Source: Bacillus sp. USDA818B3_A
GTDB taxonomy: Bacteria > Bacillota > Bacilli > Bacillales > Cytobacillaceae
DNA: 64,000 bases
Assembly: GCF_009928415.1 (NCBI RefSeq)
Contig: NZ_JAABNN010000001.1
Span: forward strand, 151,995-215,994
Reading direction: 5' to 3'
How positions within the stretch are numbered: position 1 is the stretch's first letter; every line of letters starts with the position of its first letter. The notes beneath the pieces were generated by a model, which ran no database searches, was not told the DNA's origin, and was given only the letters and a program-made list of their open reading frames with translations. A program made the translations under genes and the position numbers. This document shows positions 42,685 through 52,160 of this stretch, one piece after another.

Positions 42685-43899
42685 TTATTCTCCAAGTGAG
42701 GACCAAAACGGTACGGTTCGAATGCCCTCGCGGCGAACATAAAAATCTACTTCTACATTAACCTTTAATGAAGCAAACTCATTTTCCCAGTTCTTCTCGA
42801 GCTTTTTCCATAACTTTGGGTTGGATAAATGAATTCTATCTCCAAACCCGAAAATGTCACATTTTAATTTCTGTATAGCATTAACGGATTCTATAATTTG
42901 ACGTCTTATTTCTTGTTCGGTCAGCTTATCAATTTTACTGATAATCTCCGGATTGGTTAAATCAATATCGGTGTTGGCCTCAGTTATCCATCCTTCACTA
43001 TTAATCATGATATTAATCACAGGTTTGTTATTGATAAATTTAGTAGAAACTTTTGTTTTAGAGCGTATAGGTGATACCACCAGCGCCTTTTCCTTTCCTT
43101 TCCAATTAATATTTATATCCGTACTTTTCAATTTATTTCGTATCCAAACGATTCCACGGGCTACATCCTTGTCTACCCAGCCGCGCAATTTTGCTCCATG
43201 AAATATGGCTAACCCATCTGAAGAAAGAAAGGCATCGGTGGTAGTTTTTTCTAAGTTTTCAGCCTTTCTTGCTTTTGATTTAATACCGACCAACTTGTAG
43301 CCATTGACAAATGGCTGTCTCCCTTTACTAACGACTCCTGTAAGGAAATCATCAATGTTGACCGACGCATTTTCTCCCAGCATGGCTTCTGAAGCTTTAA
43401 TTTGTTTCGTAATTTTATTGACTGGGAGCCTATCAAGAATAGTAATGGTCGTAACAATTTCCTCAGCAGTACTGCCTCTTGCCACAACTAATTCGGTTGT
43501 TGTTCGAAATTCCGGATCCCGGTCGAGTGCATCCAAAATATAAAGCATTTCTTTTTTTGCTATCTCTTCACTTACTACAACAATATTTGTGTGTGCATAA
43601 TACAGACGCCTGGATACCTTTTTAGTCGCATTTCTAGCTGCTTCAGTTATCGTATCACCCGTACTTCGATACACAGCGATTGGCAGTCCTTTCCCCCCTC
43701 CTCCTCCGCCTCCTTGACCAGTTGTTACATTCCCGGGATTAACTAATTGGAAGGAAAGCTTAAACCTTTTATCCTTTCCCTTATCAATCCCCATAGCCAT
43801 AACAAACGCTAAATCGGTCAATTCTTTTTGATTCCAACAGGCACTGAGTAAGGGCAAAAGCATAAATAGAATCATTAAGATAGTTAAGGCTTTTTTCAT
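42685..43899 (-). CDS. spore germination lipoprotein, GerAC/GerKC type
   Basis: A 404-residue lipoprotein. The N-terminal signal ends in the lipobox LLSAC; WNQKELTDLAFVMAMGIDKG is the GerAC family opening and RRLYYAHTNIVVVSEEIAK a conserved block. It contains an unusual run of seven glycines (about residues 64-70). As the C subunit it is expected to sit on the outer face of the inner spore membrane with the A and B subunits. Its ATG overlaps the gerA-type stop (ATGA). Confidence 0.92.
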   Translation of the reverse strand: MKKALTILMILFMLLPLLSACWNQKELTDLAFVMAMGIDKGKDKRFKLSFQLVNPGNVTTGQGGGGGGGKGLPIAVYRSTGDTITEAARNATKKVSRRLYYAHTNIVVVSEEIAKKEMLYILDALDRDPEFRTTTELVVARGSTAEEIVTTITILDRLPVNKITKQIKASEAMLGENASVNIDDFLTGVVSKGRQPFVNGYKLVGIKSKARKAENLEKTTTDAFLSSDGLAIFHGAKLRGWVDKDVARGIVWIRNKLKSTDININWKGKEKALVVSPIRSKTKVSTKFINNKPVINIMINSEGWITEANTDIDLTNPEIISKIDKLTEQEIRRQIIESVNAIQKLKCDIFGFGDRIHLSNPKLWKKLEKNWENEFASLKVNVEVDFYVRREGIRTVPFWSSLGE

Positions 43900-45503
43900 G
43901 ACTCATCACCTTTATGACTTTTCCCTTTATCAGGGCTTGGTGGAGCCGGCTTTTGGTTACTTCCAGTCCTCATCATATTTCCTTTACTGATAAATGGAGG
44001 TCGATTTTTAAGTGCCCATAGTGGAAAACGAACAATAGTATCTTGTTGATTTTTGATATTAAATGGTGCGATCGGCATCATATATGGAATTCCGAATGAG
44101 CGCAGCGAACACAAATGGATCGCCATAAACATCAATCCAAGCATCATTCCGTAAAAACCCAACATGGTTGCTAAGCCCATCAGAACAAAGCGAAGTAACC
44201 TGGCAGCGATAGCCATGGCAAATATAGGTGTTGAAAAGTTTGCAATCGCTGTAATAGATACAACAATAACCATAACAGGTGAAACGAACCCGGCTTGAAC
44301 TGCAGCCTGCCCTATAACCAACGCACCAACAATGGATACCGCCTGTCCAACCGCACGAGGAAGCCTCAACCCCGCCTCTCTTAGGATTTCAAAAGTGATT
44401 TCCATTATTAGGGCCTCAATAAAAGCTGGGAATGGAACATTTTCTCTTTGTGCAGCAATCGCGATGGCCATTGTCGTCGGGATCATTTCTTGATGGAACG
44501 TTGTTGCGGCGATATAGGTAGCCGGTCCGATAAGAGCGATTAAGAATGCAATAATCCGTAACAGCCGGATACCTGTTGAGATATCAAACCGGGAATAATA
44601 ATCATCCGGCGCCTGAAAAAACTGGACGAAAATAGCTGGTGCTGTAAGGACAAATGGTGTTCCATCCACAACAATGGCCACTCTTCCTTCGAGTAGCTGG
44701 GAGCAGACTACATCTGGCCTTTCCGTATGGAAAGTGGTTGGAAATGTCGTCCAAGATTGGTCTTCGATAAGTTGTTCGATATATCCTGAAGCAATAATAC
44801 CGTCGATATCAATTCGTTTTAATCTTTTTTTGATTTCCTCGACAATTTTTTCATTCGCAATTCCCTTGATATACATAATCGCAATATCCGTTTGTGTGAC
44901 GCTTCCTATTTTCATGGAATCGAGTCGAAGATTAGGGCTTTTTATACGCCTTCGTATTAAAGCCGTATTCGTCCGAAGTGTTTCTGTAAACGAATCCTTT
45001 GGTCCTCTGATGGACAGCTGTGTCGTTGGCTCCGTGATCGAGCGCTTTTCCCAGCCCTTTGTTTCACCGCTGATTGCTTTGGTATACCCATCGACGAAAA
45101 TAATCGTATTCCCGGAAAAAATGGAGTCATATATTTGGTTCCAACTATCGATGGTCTGTATGCTTCCTAAAGCAACAGCCTTATCAATTATGTATTGAAA
45201 AAGATCCTGTTGTGGAGGGAGACTCTCTTTTTCCATAAATGGTTCTAAAAGAAAATCACTGATCATTTTGCTGTCTGTTAATCCATCTATATATAGAAAT
45301 GCCACTTTATGTCCACTGACAGTAATTTCGCGAATAACAACATCTCCACTATTACCGGTTTCCCCTTTAATTCTGTCAATGTTTTCTTTACAATCGCGAA
45401 GGATTGGTAATTCTTCAGGCTTTAGTGGATCTTGTTTTTGTCTATAATTATCATTCTGTCTTTTCTTTTGTTTGTTCTTCAACATTTGTGACAGGATTGA
45501 CAC
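43896..45503 (-). CDS. spore germination protein, GerAA/GerKA type
   Basis: A ~535-residue receptor A subunit. The soluble N-terminal half includes GDVVIREITVSGHKVAFLYI and YTKAISGETKGWEKRSI; five or so helices follow (IRLLRIIAFLIALIGPATYI, then GQAVSIVGALVIGQAAVQAG). GTG 45503 is chosen because GGGTGGAGG lies just upstream; ATG 45524 and ATG 45485 are alternatives. It heads the A-C-B operon. The germinant cannot be predicted from sequence. Confidence 0.9.
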   Translation of the reverse strand: MSILSQMLKNKQKKRQNDNYRQKQDPLKPEELPILRDCKENIDRIKGETGNSGDVVIREITVSGHKVAFLYIDGLTDSKMISDFLLEPFMEKESLPPQQDLFQYIIDKAVALGSIQTIDSWNQIYDSIFSGNTIIFVDGYTKAISGETKGWEKRSITEPTTQLSIRGPKDSFTETLRTNTALIRRRIKSPNLRLDSMKIGSVTQTDIAIMYIKGIANEKIVEEIKKRLKRIDIDGIIASGYIEQLIEDQSWTTFPTTFHTERPDVVCSQLLEGRVAIVVDGTPFVLTAPAIFVQFFQAPDDYYSRFDISTGIRLLRIIAFLIALIGPATYIAATTFHQEMIPTTMAIAIAAQRENVPFPAFIEALIMEITFEILREAGLRLPRAVGQAVSIVGALVIGQAAVQAGFVSPVMVIVVSITAIANFSTPIFAMAIAARLLRFVLMGLATMLGFYGMMLGLMFMAIHLCSLRSFGIPYMMPIAPFNIKNQQDTIVRFPLWALKNRPPFISKGNMMRTGSNQKPAPPSPDKGKSHKGDES

Positions 45504-45592
45504 GAGCCTCCACCCCCTATTCAAGAATTGTTAATGGGTATTTTCCCCAAAAGACACACGAATATCCAAAGAGACTAGAACATCTTATTCGC

Positions 45593-45623
45593 AGTATAAG
45601 AATGTTTAAAACCATGGATACTA
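45593..45623 (+). promoter_or_regulatory. possible sigma-G promoter of the D-subunit gene
   Basis: AGTATA (45593-45598), an 18-bp spacer and GATACTA (45617-45623) resemble the forespore sigma-G consensus (TGAATA / CATACTA). It lies 30 bp ahead of the ATG. Confidence 0.4.
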
Positions 45624-45653
45624 AATATCAACGCAGATTGTAGGTGAAATTAG

Positions 45654-45890
45654 ATGAAAGCCATACTTGTAGTTTTTACTGTTGCTGGCGGAATGTTAAC
45701 CTTAATTATTCTCATTGATTTTATTATGGGTACAGATCCGAGCACGCTCCTTTGGAAGGCACTAAACCCATTCCGTGTAATGGAGGCAGCTGAATATATA
45801 ATCATCTTCCTATTTGCCTTAATGTTTAGCCTTAAACTGCTTCAAGCTTTTCTTAAAAAAAGACGACAGAGAAATTCTGAAGCTAATTGA
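45654..45890 (+). CDS. two-TM small protein, candidate germinant-receptor D subunit
   Basis: A 78-residue protein with two helices (about 3-25 and 44-67) and a basic tail KKRRQRN. AGGTGA precedes the ATG. Small two-TM proteins of this size next to gerA-type operons are known as D subunits that modulate germinant receptors in Bacillus species. It is divergent from the ger operon here. Assignment rests on size, topology and position. Confidence 0.6.
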   Translation: MKAILVVFTVAGGMLTLIILIDFIMGTDPSTLLWKALNPFRVMEAAEYIIIFLFALMFSLKLLQAFLKKRRQRNSEAN

Positions 45891-45916
45891 CTTCGGAATC
45901 CTTTTCACAAAAAAGA

Positions 45917-45942
45917 AAGAACTCCAACCTTAGCTGGAGCTC
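45917..45942. terminator. bidirectional terminator
   Basis: AGAACTCCA pairs with TGGAGCTCT (one mismatch) between two convergent small genes. Confidence 0.65.
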
Positions 45943-46142
45943 TTTTCTTCATACTCACTATGTTCAATGACAATATGTTCTTTCCGCTTAAAGAAGGAGA
46001 AAACAAGCAGCAGCCGTGTTTTCCATTTTTGCCGCCTTCCAAAATCCTTTCCATATAGATAACGATTCCAACTATAATAAATGGCTTCTTCAATTAAGAC
46101 AAATAGAAAGAATAATCCGATTAACCTATACCAAATTGACAT
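45930..46142 (-). CDS. hypothetical small membrane protein
   Basis: A 70-residue protein with one N-terminal helix (WYRLIGLFFLFVLIEEAIYY) and a basic C-terminal half. The ATG at 46142 (MSIWYRLIG) follows AGGGGG. Its 3' end overlaps the terminator. I do not recognise the family. Confidence 0.5.
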   Translation of the reverse strand: MSIWYRLIGLFFLFVLIEEAIYYSWNRYLYGKDFGRRQKWKTRLLLVFSFFKRKEHIVIEHSEYEEKSSS

Positions 46143-46325
46143 AACTAGCCCCCTCATTCCCTGTGAAGTCTATATTCGTCCCCCATCAAAGAAGACTTCT
46201 TATGTTGTCATTTTCTTCCTATTATTCTATTGATTTAATTTTATCAAATTTTTTCCAGGTTGTGGGCATTTTGGTAACGAATATGTTTTTCATACATTTA
46301 CATTGTGATCCTTACCACGTTTTCT

Positions 46326-46592
46326 TTATTTAGGCTCCTTATATTTCAAAGCATGTTCGCTGTCACTATACCCTTTGGTTGTTGGATCTTGAATAATCCC
46401 TAACATGGATAACAAGATAAATACCGAATTAACGATTGTTAAAATTGAATCTTGAATGGCATCTGTTAAATGAAAAGAAATAAGTCCCATTGTGTTAAGG
46501 CCAGCTAAAACCGTTTCTGCAATAATCATCATTTGTGAGATAAAAGCGATTACCCATTTTCGATTTTTAAAACGTACTTTCCAGTTAATCAT
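46326..46592 (-). CDS. phage holin, phi LC3 family
   Basis: An 88-residue protein that opens MINWKVRFKNRKWVIAFISQ, has two hydrophobic segments (about 14-32 and 46-66) and ends with GIIQDPTTKGYSDSEHALKY, the signature of phi LC3-type holins. Holins make membrane lesions that release endolysin. No endolysin or other phage gene is nearby, so this is an orphan, perhaps domesticated. Confidence 0.85.
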   Translation of the reverse strand: MINWKVRFKNRKWVIAFISQMMIIAETVLAGLNTMGLISFHLTDAIQDSILTIVNSVFILLSMLGIIQDPTTKGYSDSEHALKYKEPK

Positions 46593-46686
46593 TCTTCCCC
46601 ACCCTTTCTCCTTACCATCTATCCAATATCATATGCTTGTAAGATAAAAAGGTTGTCCACTCTTATCATGGTCAATTATCGAAATA

Positions 46687-46716
46687 TTGGTCTTTTTAAT
46701 GGATAAACTCTATAAT
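46687..46716 (+). promoter_or_regulatory. promoter of the PBP gene
   Basis: TTGGTC (46687-46692), an 18-bp spacer and TATAAT (46711-46716), 40 bases ahead of the ATG. Confidence 0.5.
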
Positions 46717-46755
46717 AGAGGAATCGAAAATTCCTATTGAAAGTCAGGAGATAGC

Positions 46756-48858
46756 ATGGAGAAATTACAGCCCATTTGGGGAATGATCGTCCGATTCTGG
46801 AAGAAAAGACATCTTACACAAATAATCTTATTAATCATGTTAGTTGTCGTATTAGTAACTATTGCATACTTTGGCTGGCTTGCCTCAAGGGCAAACGTGG
46901 AATCATTGAAACAAGGTTTAAGCGAGCCGACCGTAATTTACGATAAAGATGGAGAAGTAGCAAGCAACGTGGCTACCAATCGAACAAAAGGGGTAAACAT
47001 TTCCGAACTGCCTGAATATGTTCCTAACGCGATTGTCGCCATTGAGGATGAACGTTTCTATCAACATGGCGGTTTTGATGTAAAAGGGATTGCACGCGCC
47101 TTTTTCGGAAACCTTTTTGCAGGAAGAGTCACGGGCGGGGGCAGTACGTTAACACAACAGCTGGCCAAAAATGCCCTTTTGTCACCTGAACAAACGTATA
47201 AACGAAAAGCGGAAGAATTATTTTTAGCGGTAAAAATTGAAAAAGTTTATTCAAAAAATGAAATCCTGCAAATGTATGTGAATCAGGTTTATTTTGGCAG
47301 CGGGGCCTGGGGAATTAGCAATGCCTCCAAAAAATATTTTAATAAGGACATAAAGGATGTAACCATCAGTGAGGCAGCCATGTTAGCCGGATTATTGCAG
47401 TCTCCGACCTATCTTAGTCCGTATAATAACTATGATCGAGCAATGGATCGGCGTAACGTTGTCTTAGCGAAGATGAAGGAACTTGGTAAGATAACGGCTG
47501 CACAGTACAATACCGCGAAGAATGAAAAAATTCAACTGGACGATGGCGGCGGCAGCTTTGTCGAGCGAAATTATCCTTATTATGTTGATGCGGTATTAAA
47601 TGAAGCCATTTCTAAATATGGGCTAACTCAAGATGAAATCCTTACAAGAGGATATCGGATTTATACGGAACTGGACCAAAACCTGCAGACAGGCCTTGAG
47701 AAGATTTATAGCCGCGATTACTTGTTCCCAAGCAGTATGGGAGGAAAATTGGTTCAAAGCGGCTCCGTTTTAATGGATCCAGCCACAGGTGGTGTCCGTG
47801 CTCTTGTCGGAGGCCGCGGTGAACATGTTTTCCGTGGTTTTAACAGGGCCACCCAATTACAAGCACAGCCAGGTTCGTCTATTAAGCCTTTGGCAGTCTA
47901 TACACCTGCGCTAGAAAACGGCTACTCATATAAATCTGAGCTTGAAGATAAACCGACTACCTTTGGAAATTACAAACCAGAGAATTTTTCAAAAACCTTT
48001 CAAGGAAAAGTCGAACTGTACAAAGCCCTCGAGGAATCGTTAAATGTTCCTGCTGTTTGGCTGTTAAATGAGATAGGCTTAAATAAAGGCTTAACTTCAT
48101 TAAAAAAGTTCGGAATACCGGTTGAAAAAGAAGACGAAAACCTTGCGATTGCCCTTGGCGGTATGAGTAAAGGCGTTTCACCAATGCAAATGGCTAATGC
48201 CTTCTCAGCTTTTGCGAATGGCGGCGAGCGGAACGACAGCCATTTAATCACCAAAATTGTCGGGCCAACTGGAAATGTGATTGGAGAACATGAGGTAAAA
48301 ACAACTAAAGTCACTTCCAAAGCTGTGGCTAATGAGATGACTTCTATGCTGTTGAATGTGGTGGAGACAGGAACCGGGAAAAAAGCCCATATCCAAGGGG
48401 TCCAACTGGCTGGAAAAACAGGCTCAACACAGCTGCCATTCAGTGGGGTTAATGGAACGAAGGATCAGTGGATGGTCGGGTATACCCCAAATATAGTCGG
48501 GGCGATTTGGATTGGCTACGACCAAACCGACAAGCAGCATTATTTACCAAGTGCCAGCTCTTCAAATGTAGTTCCGATTTTTAAAGAGATGATTCGGGAG
48601 TCAATCACCCACCTCCCTGATGAAAGCTTTGAAGTCACCTCTATTAATGACCAGCTTGAAGGTAAGTCGGCTGCTAGTAAGAGTATTAATGATCAAGCGA
48701 AGGCAATTGGACAGGAATTGAATGAAAATGCAAAGAAAATCGGCTCAACGCTTAAAGAACATGCCCCTGAGTTGAAAAATGGACTTGAAAAAGCTTTATA
48801 CAATATTGGAGAAGGGATTAATACGTTGATTGATAAAGCAAAGGATCTTCAGGACTAG
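46756..48858 (+). CDS. class A penicillin-binding protein (PBP1A-type)
   Basis: A 700-residue bifunctional peptidoglycan synthase. One N-terminal helix (about 22-42); GT51 domain with EDERFYQH (catalytic Glu97) and GGSTLTQQLAKN; transpeptidase domain with SSIK (Ser374), SLN and KTGS (Lys554). The C-terminal ~60 residues are Lys/Asn/Glu-rich. Size and architecture are close to B. subtilis PbpG/PbpF, which are expressed in the forespore. Position next to sporulation-related genes agrees, but the promoter looks like sigma-A. Monocistronic. Confidence 0.92.
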   Translation: MEKLQPIWGMIVRFWKKRHLTQIILLIMLVVVLVTIAYFGWLASRANVESLKQGLSEPTVIYDKDGEVASNVATNRTKGVNISELPEYVPNAIVAIEDERFYQHGGFDVKGIARAFFGNLFAGRVTGGGSTLTQQLAKNALLSPEQTYKRKAEELFLAVKIEKVYSKNEILQMYVNQVYFGSGAWGISNASKKYFNKDIKDVTISEAAMLAGLLQSPTYLSPYNNYDRAMDRRNVVLAKMKELGKITAAQYNTAKNEKIQLDDGGGSFVERNYPYYVDAVLNEAISKYGLTQDEILTRGYRIYTELDQNLQTGLEKIYSRDYLFPSSMGGKLVQSGSVLMDPATGGVRALVGGRGEHVFRGFNRATQLQAQPGSSIKPLAVYTPALENGYSYKSELEDKPTTFGNYKPENFSKTFQGKVELYKALEESLNVPAVWLLNEIGLNKGLTSLKKFGIPVEKEDENLAIALGGMSKGVSPMQMANAFSAFANGGERNDSHLITKIVGPTGNVIGEHEVKTTKVTSKAVANEMTSMLLNVVETGTGKKAHIQGVQLAGKTGSTQLPFSGVNGTKDQWMVGYTPNIVGAIWIGYDQTDKQHYLPSASSSNVVPIFKEMIRESITHLPDESFEVTSINDQLEGKSAASKSINDQAKAIGQELNENAKKIGSTLKEHAPELKNGLEKALYNIGEGINTLIDKAKDLQD

Positions 48859-48888
48859 CACGCATCTTACTTGCGTGCTCTTTTTTTT
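48857..48888 (+). terminator. terminator of the PBP gene
   Basis: AGCACGCA pairs with TGCGTGCT, followed by CTTTTTTTT. Confidence 0.9.
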
Positions 48889-48922
48889 GTGTTTGGGGGG
48901 GTTTAGTTTTAGTTCGTAAAAA

Positions 48923-48953
48923 AACTGTTCTCATGACACTTATGAGAACAGTT
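48923..48953 (-). terminator. terminator of the cobalamin-uptake operon
   Basis: AACTGTTCTCAT pairs with ATGAGAACAGTT; on the minus strand it is followed by T7. Confidence 0.9.
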
Positions 48954-48961
48954 CCATCAAT

Positions 48962-49660
48962 TTAATTTTTTTCTAGTAGTCCATACTTCCTTTTAAATCT
49001 TGTTAAGATCTTTATCCATATCCCTCCAAACACAACTAAAAAGAAGATATTAGAAATGGCATGAAAGGTATCAAAAGCAGCACTGCCGATCATATAAACG
49101 ATAAATGCTTTCCAGGTTTGCTCGCCGCCCGATTGCATTAGTGCTAGAAAGCCCCATAGATTCATAATCCAGCCAAACAGGTATCCCCAAACAATCCCAA
49201 ACAAGATCTGCCCCCATTTTTTTTTCATCAGCAAAGTGTTTTTAAACAGACCAGCAGTTAAACCGACTAAACCCCAGGCCACCATTTGCCAGGGTGTCCA
49301 GGGTCCCTGGCCTAATATCATATTTGAGGCAAGAGCAGCGACTACACCTATCATAAAGCCACTCTCCGCTCCAAACACATATCCTGACATCATAATTACA
49401 AATGTGGTTGGCTGAACACTAGGAAGACTTGCAAAGGGAATTCTTCCTACAGCTGCAATCGAAGCTAAAACCGCTAAAAGCACCAATTCGCGCGGTTCAA
49501 CCAGTCTTGTTTCGAAACGGTACAGGAATAGAATAATAGCGATAAAGATCACTCCAAAACTGAACCATAAATAAGAATCCTCCCATAAGGAATTCAGCCC
49601 TAATAATACAAACATCATGATAAGGAAAAAAACGCTGAATAATACCTTACGTTTGCGCAT
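48962..49660 (-). CDS. ECF transporter S component, probable cobalamin (CbrT-like)
   Basis: A 232-residue membrane protein with about seven helices. LAVLASIAAVGRIPFASLPS followed by VQPTTFVIMMSGYVFG, then GQGPWTPWQMVAWGLVG, are typical of ECF S components of the cobalamin/cobinamide-linked type. It determines substrate specificity. Last gene of a five-gene operon under a cobalamin riboswitch, so vitamin B12 is the likely substrate. Its ATG overlaps the ATPase stop (TAATG). Confidence 0.85.
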   Translation of the reverse strand: MRKRKVLFSVFFLIMMFVLLGLNSLWEDSYLWFSFGVIFIAIILFLYRFETRLVEPRELVLLAVLASIAAVGRIPFASLPSVQPTTFVIMMSGYVFGAESGFMIGVVAALASNMILGQGPWTPWQMVAWGLVGLTAGLFKNTLLMKKKWGQILFGIVWGYLFGWIMNLWGFLALMQSGGEQTWKAFIVYMIGSAAFDTFHAISNIFFLVVFGGIWIKILTRFKRKYGLLEKN

Positions 49661-51282
49661 TATTGGGTAACCTCGTCAAATCTCATCGGGATTCCACGTT
49701 CTGACAGCCCTCTAAAAACCCTTTGAATCATCGTTGAATAAAAGAAGTTGCCTTTAAAAAAGGTTTCAGGTATATCTTCAGAAGTAATCTTACCTTGGAA
49801 CATCATCCCGCATTTAGTTGCATACTGAGCGGCAAATTCAATATCATGTGTGGACATCAAAATTGTGATTCCTGCCGAATGGAGGGATAAGAGTAAACTA
49901 GCTAATCTCTCTTTTGAAATAGGGTCCAAACCTTTTGTCGGTTCATCTAATAAAAGAATGTCAGGTTTCCTAATTAATATACAAGCCAATGCAGCCTTTT
50001 GGAGTTCTCCGCCGCTTAGATCGTAAGGATGATTTGAAATCAAATGGGAGATGTCTAATGTGTTTAATAATTGTTTTACTTCACTGTCATTGGGTATTCC
50101 CCACTGATCAAGCGCAGCTTGCAGCTCCTTTTCTACCGTGTCCTCAAGAAAGAAAAGCTTAGGATTTTGCGGCAAATAGCCGATTTTTTTTGCTGCCTCT
50201 TGTTGTTTTAATTTTTTCAATGGTACCTGATCGAGAAATACTTTTCCTTTATCAGGTGTTAACAATCCAGCAATTACCTTAAGCAGCGTCGATTTTCCTG
50301 AACCATTTCCGCCCATTAAGGCATAAAACTCGCCTTGCTTTATGCTTAAGTCAAGTTCAACCAGAATCAGATCACGATTCTTGCCGTATTGAAAGGATAG
50401 ATTTTTTATTTTTATTAGTTCGTCCATTTTCGGAGAGACTGTTTTTGTAGCATGAAAACCAGGCTCAAGCTTCTGTTTTTGTACCCAATCCCTGCCCTCT
50501 TTTACTGTTAAAGGAACACTGCCTTCCCCGGCATTTCTCAAAAACAAAGAAGGAATTGTCGGTACATAGGCCTTGTAAGGAGTATTCCAAAGCTTAGGTA
50601 GCACCTCTTTAGGTTCCCCGGAAATTTCGATCTGACCTTTATCTATCATGATGATTTGATCAGCCATGGTAAACACTTCTTCGAGCCGGTGTTCCGCCAT
50701 AATAATCGTCATCCCAAATTCTTCATTCAGCCGTTTAAGCATATCCATAAATTCACGTGTACTAACAGGATCAAGCTGTGCAGTTGGTTCATCCAATAAT
50801 AAAATAGTGGGCTGCATTAATAATACGGATGCCAGATTCATCTGCTGCTTTTTCCCGCCGGATAGCTCCTCTGATTTTTGTTTTAAAATGGATTCTGCAC
50901 CAAAATAATGAACCATTTCTGCAACTCGGTTTCTCATCTCATTGATATTAAGCCCGATATTCTCCAATCCAAAAACTAGCTCATGTAAACAATCATCCGC
51001 AACAATCTGATTGTCCGGATCTTGAAAAACAAAGCCGACATCCTTGTTTAGTTCCTGCATTTCTCGAATAGACTGTCCATTTATCACTATGTTTCCTGTT
51101 AAGGTACCGTGCGGCTGAATTTCTTTTTTTAATAAACGTAATAGTGTACTTTTACCAGATCCAGAAGCGCCAAAGAGAACAACAAATTGCCCTTTGCTAA
51201 TCGATAAGGACATATTACTGATGGCAGGTTCCGCGCAGTCTGGATAGGTAAATGTAACGTTATTTACTTCAATAAGCGCCAT
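49660..51282 (-). CDS. ECF transporter ATPase, fused A-A' (EcfA1/A2-like)
   Basis: A 540-residue protein with two complete ABC ATPase domains. Domain 1 (about 1-240): GASGSGKST, FQDPDNQ, LSGGKKQQ, LLLDEPTAQLDP. Domain 2 (about 290-520): GGNGSGKST, LPQNPK, LSGGELQK, LLLDEPTKGLDP. Fusion of both ATPases supplies the asymmetric motor for one dedicated ECF transporter. It overlaps the T-component gene by 19 bases, so they are coupled. The linker at ~240-285 is charged. Confidence 0.92.
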   Translation of the reverse strand: MALIEVNNVTFTYPDCAEPAISNMSLSISKGQFVVLFGASGSGKSTLLRLLKKEIQPHGTLTGNIVINGQSIREMQELNKDVGFVFQDPDNQIVADDCLHELVFGLENIGLNINEMRNRVAEMVHYFGAESILKQKSEELSGGKKQQMNLASVLLMQPTILLLDEPTAQLDPVSTREFMDMLKRLNEEFGMTIIMAEHRLEEVFTMADQIIMIDKGQIEISGEPKEVLPKLWNTPYKAYVPTIPSLFLRNAGEGSVPLTVKEGRDWVQKQKLEPGFHATKTVSPKMDELIKIKNLSFQYGKNRDLILVELDLSIKQGEFYALMGGNGSGKSTLLKVIAGLLTPDKGKVFLDQVPLKKLKQQEAAKKIGYLPQNPKLFFLEDTVEKELQAALDQWGIPNDSEVKQLLNTLDISHLISNHPYDLSGGELQKAALACILIRKPDILLLDEPTKGLDPISKERLASLLLSLHSAGITILMSTHDIEFAAQYATKCGMMFQGKITSEDIPETFFKGNFFYSTMIQRVFRGLSERGIPMRFDEVTQ

Positions 51283-52142
51283 CGGAGCATTCCACCTGCT
51301 TCAACTAATATTGGAAAACCTAAAAACATGCTGTAACCAATCAAAACGGCTGTATCCAGTATGGATAAATGCCAGGATTCCATAATTGGGTAAATCGTTA
51401 GGACGCCAAAACCCGAAATACGTTCGACGACGATAAAACTAAAAAGAAGTAGTAAATAAATCAACGCGGCGATATCACTTTGTTTTATTTTAAAATATTC
51501 GTAAGTGGTCCGCGGCCCCTTCCCATATCCCCTTGCTTTCATGGAATCAGCAGTCTGAATCGCTTCTTCTAAAGAAAAGGTTAATAAGGTTTGTACATAA
51601 AGCATACCTGTTTTCATTCTCGCTCCCCATCTGCCTTGGCTGACCGATAATCCTTTACTCTTTTGAACGAGGGATATGTCTTCCAGCCTTCTCCGCATTA
51701 ACGGAATAAATCGTAGTGTCAGCATGAGAAGCACAGCAAATTGCGGTAAAATCTTCGCGAACAAAAATAATAGTTTGTTTGGAGTCATAATGACATTATA
51801 GGATACAAATAAGGCGATAATTCCTATGATTGAGAGTGCATTCATTCCACCATAGACAACCGCCTCCAATGTGAAACGATGATCGTTCAACTCGAACAAC
51901 AAGTGGCGGCCCCTTTCATTAAACAACGGATTCATGATGACCATGAGAAGAAAGGTGGTGAGCATAAAGACAGACCATCGCCGAATACCTTGCAGGCGAT
52001 CATGAAGTATATTTATCATCAAAACTAACAAAGAGCTGATGAATAAAAAGATAGGATGCAGCATTAGAATCAATAATGCTGCAGCCCCAGCATAAAAAAG
52101 AAAGGAAACGAGCGGATGAAAGCGGTCAAACCGTGTTCTCAT
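51264..52142 (-). CDS. ECF transporter T component (EcfT-like)
   Basis: A 292-residue membrane protein with five to six helices. The cytoplasmic coupling region contains MRRRLEDISLVQKSKGL and the motif ADSMKARGYGKGPRT, where the Ala-Arg-Gly element docks into the ATPase. ATG 52142 is preferred to TTG 52157 (GGGGG eight bases before). It joins the S component to the ATPases and is encoded between the lipoprotein and ATPase genes. Confidence 0.88.
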   Translation of the reverse strand: MRTRFDRFHPLVSFLFYAGAAALLILMLHPIFLFISSLLVLMINILHDRLQGIRRWSVFMLTTFLLMVIMNPLFNERGRHLLFELNDHRFTLEAVVYGGMNALSIIGIIALFVSYNVIMTPNKLLFLFAKILPQFAVLLMLTLRFIPLMRRRLEDISLVQKSKGLSVSQGRWGARMKTGMLYVQTLLTFSLEEAIQTADSMKARGYGKGPRTTYEYFKIKQSDIAALIYLLLLFSFIVVERISGFGVLTIYPIMESWHLSILDTAVLIGYSMFLGFPILVEAGGMLRWRLLK

Positions 52143-52160
52143 CGCTTGTTCCCCCAAAGC

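Noticed and set aside
46326-48858. Prophage remnant suggested by the holin
   Set aside because: No integrase, capsid, tail or endolysin gene and no att-like repeats; neighbours are chromosomal.
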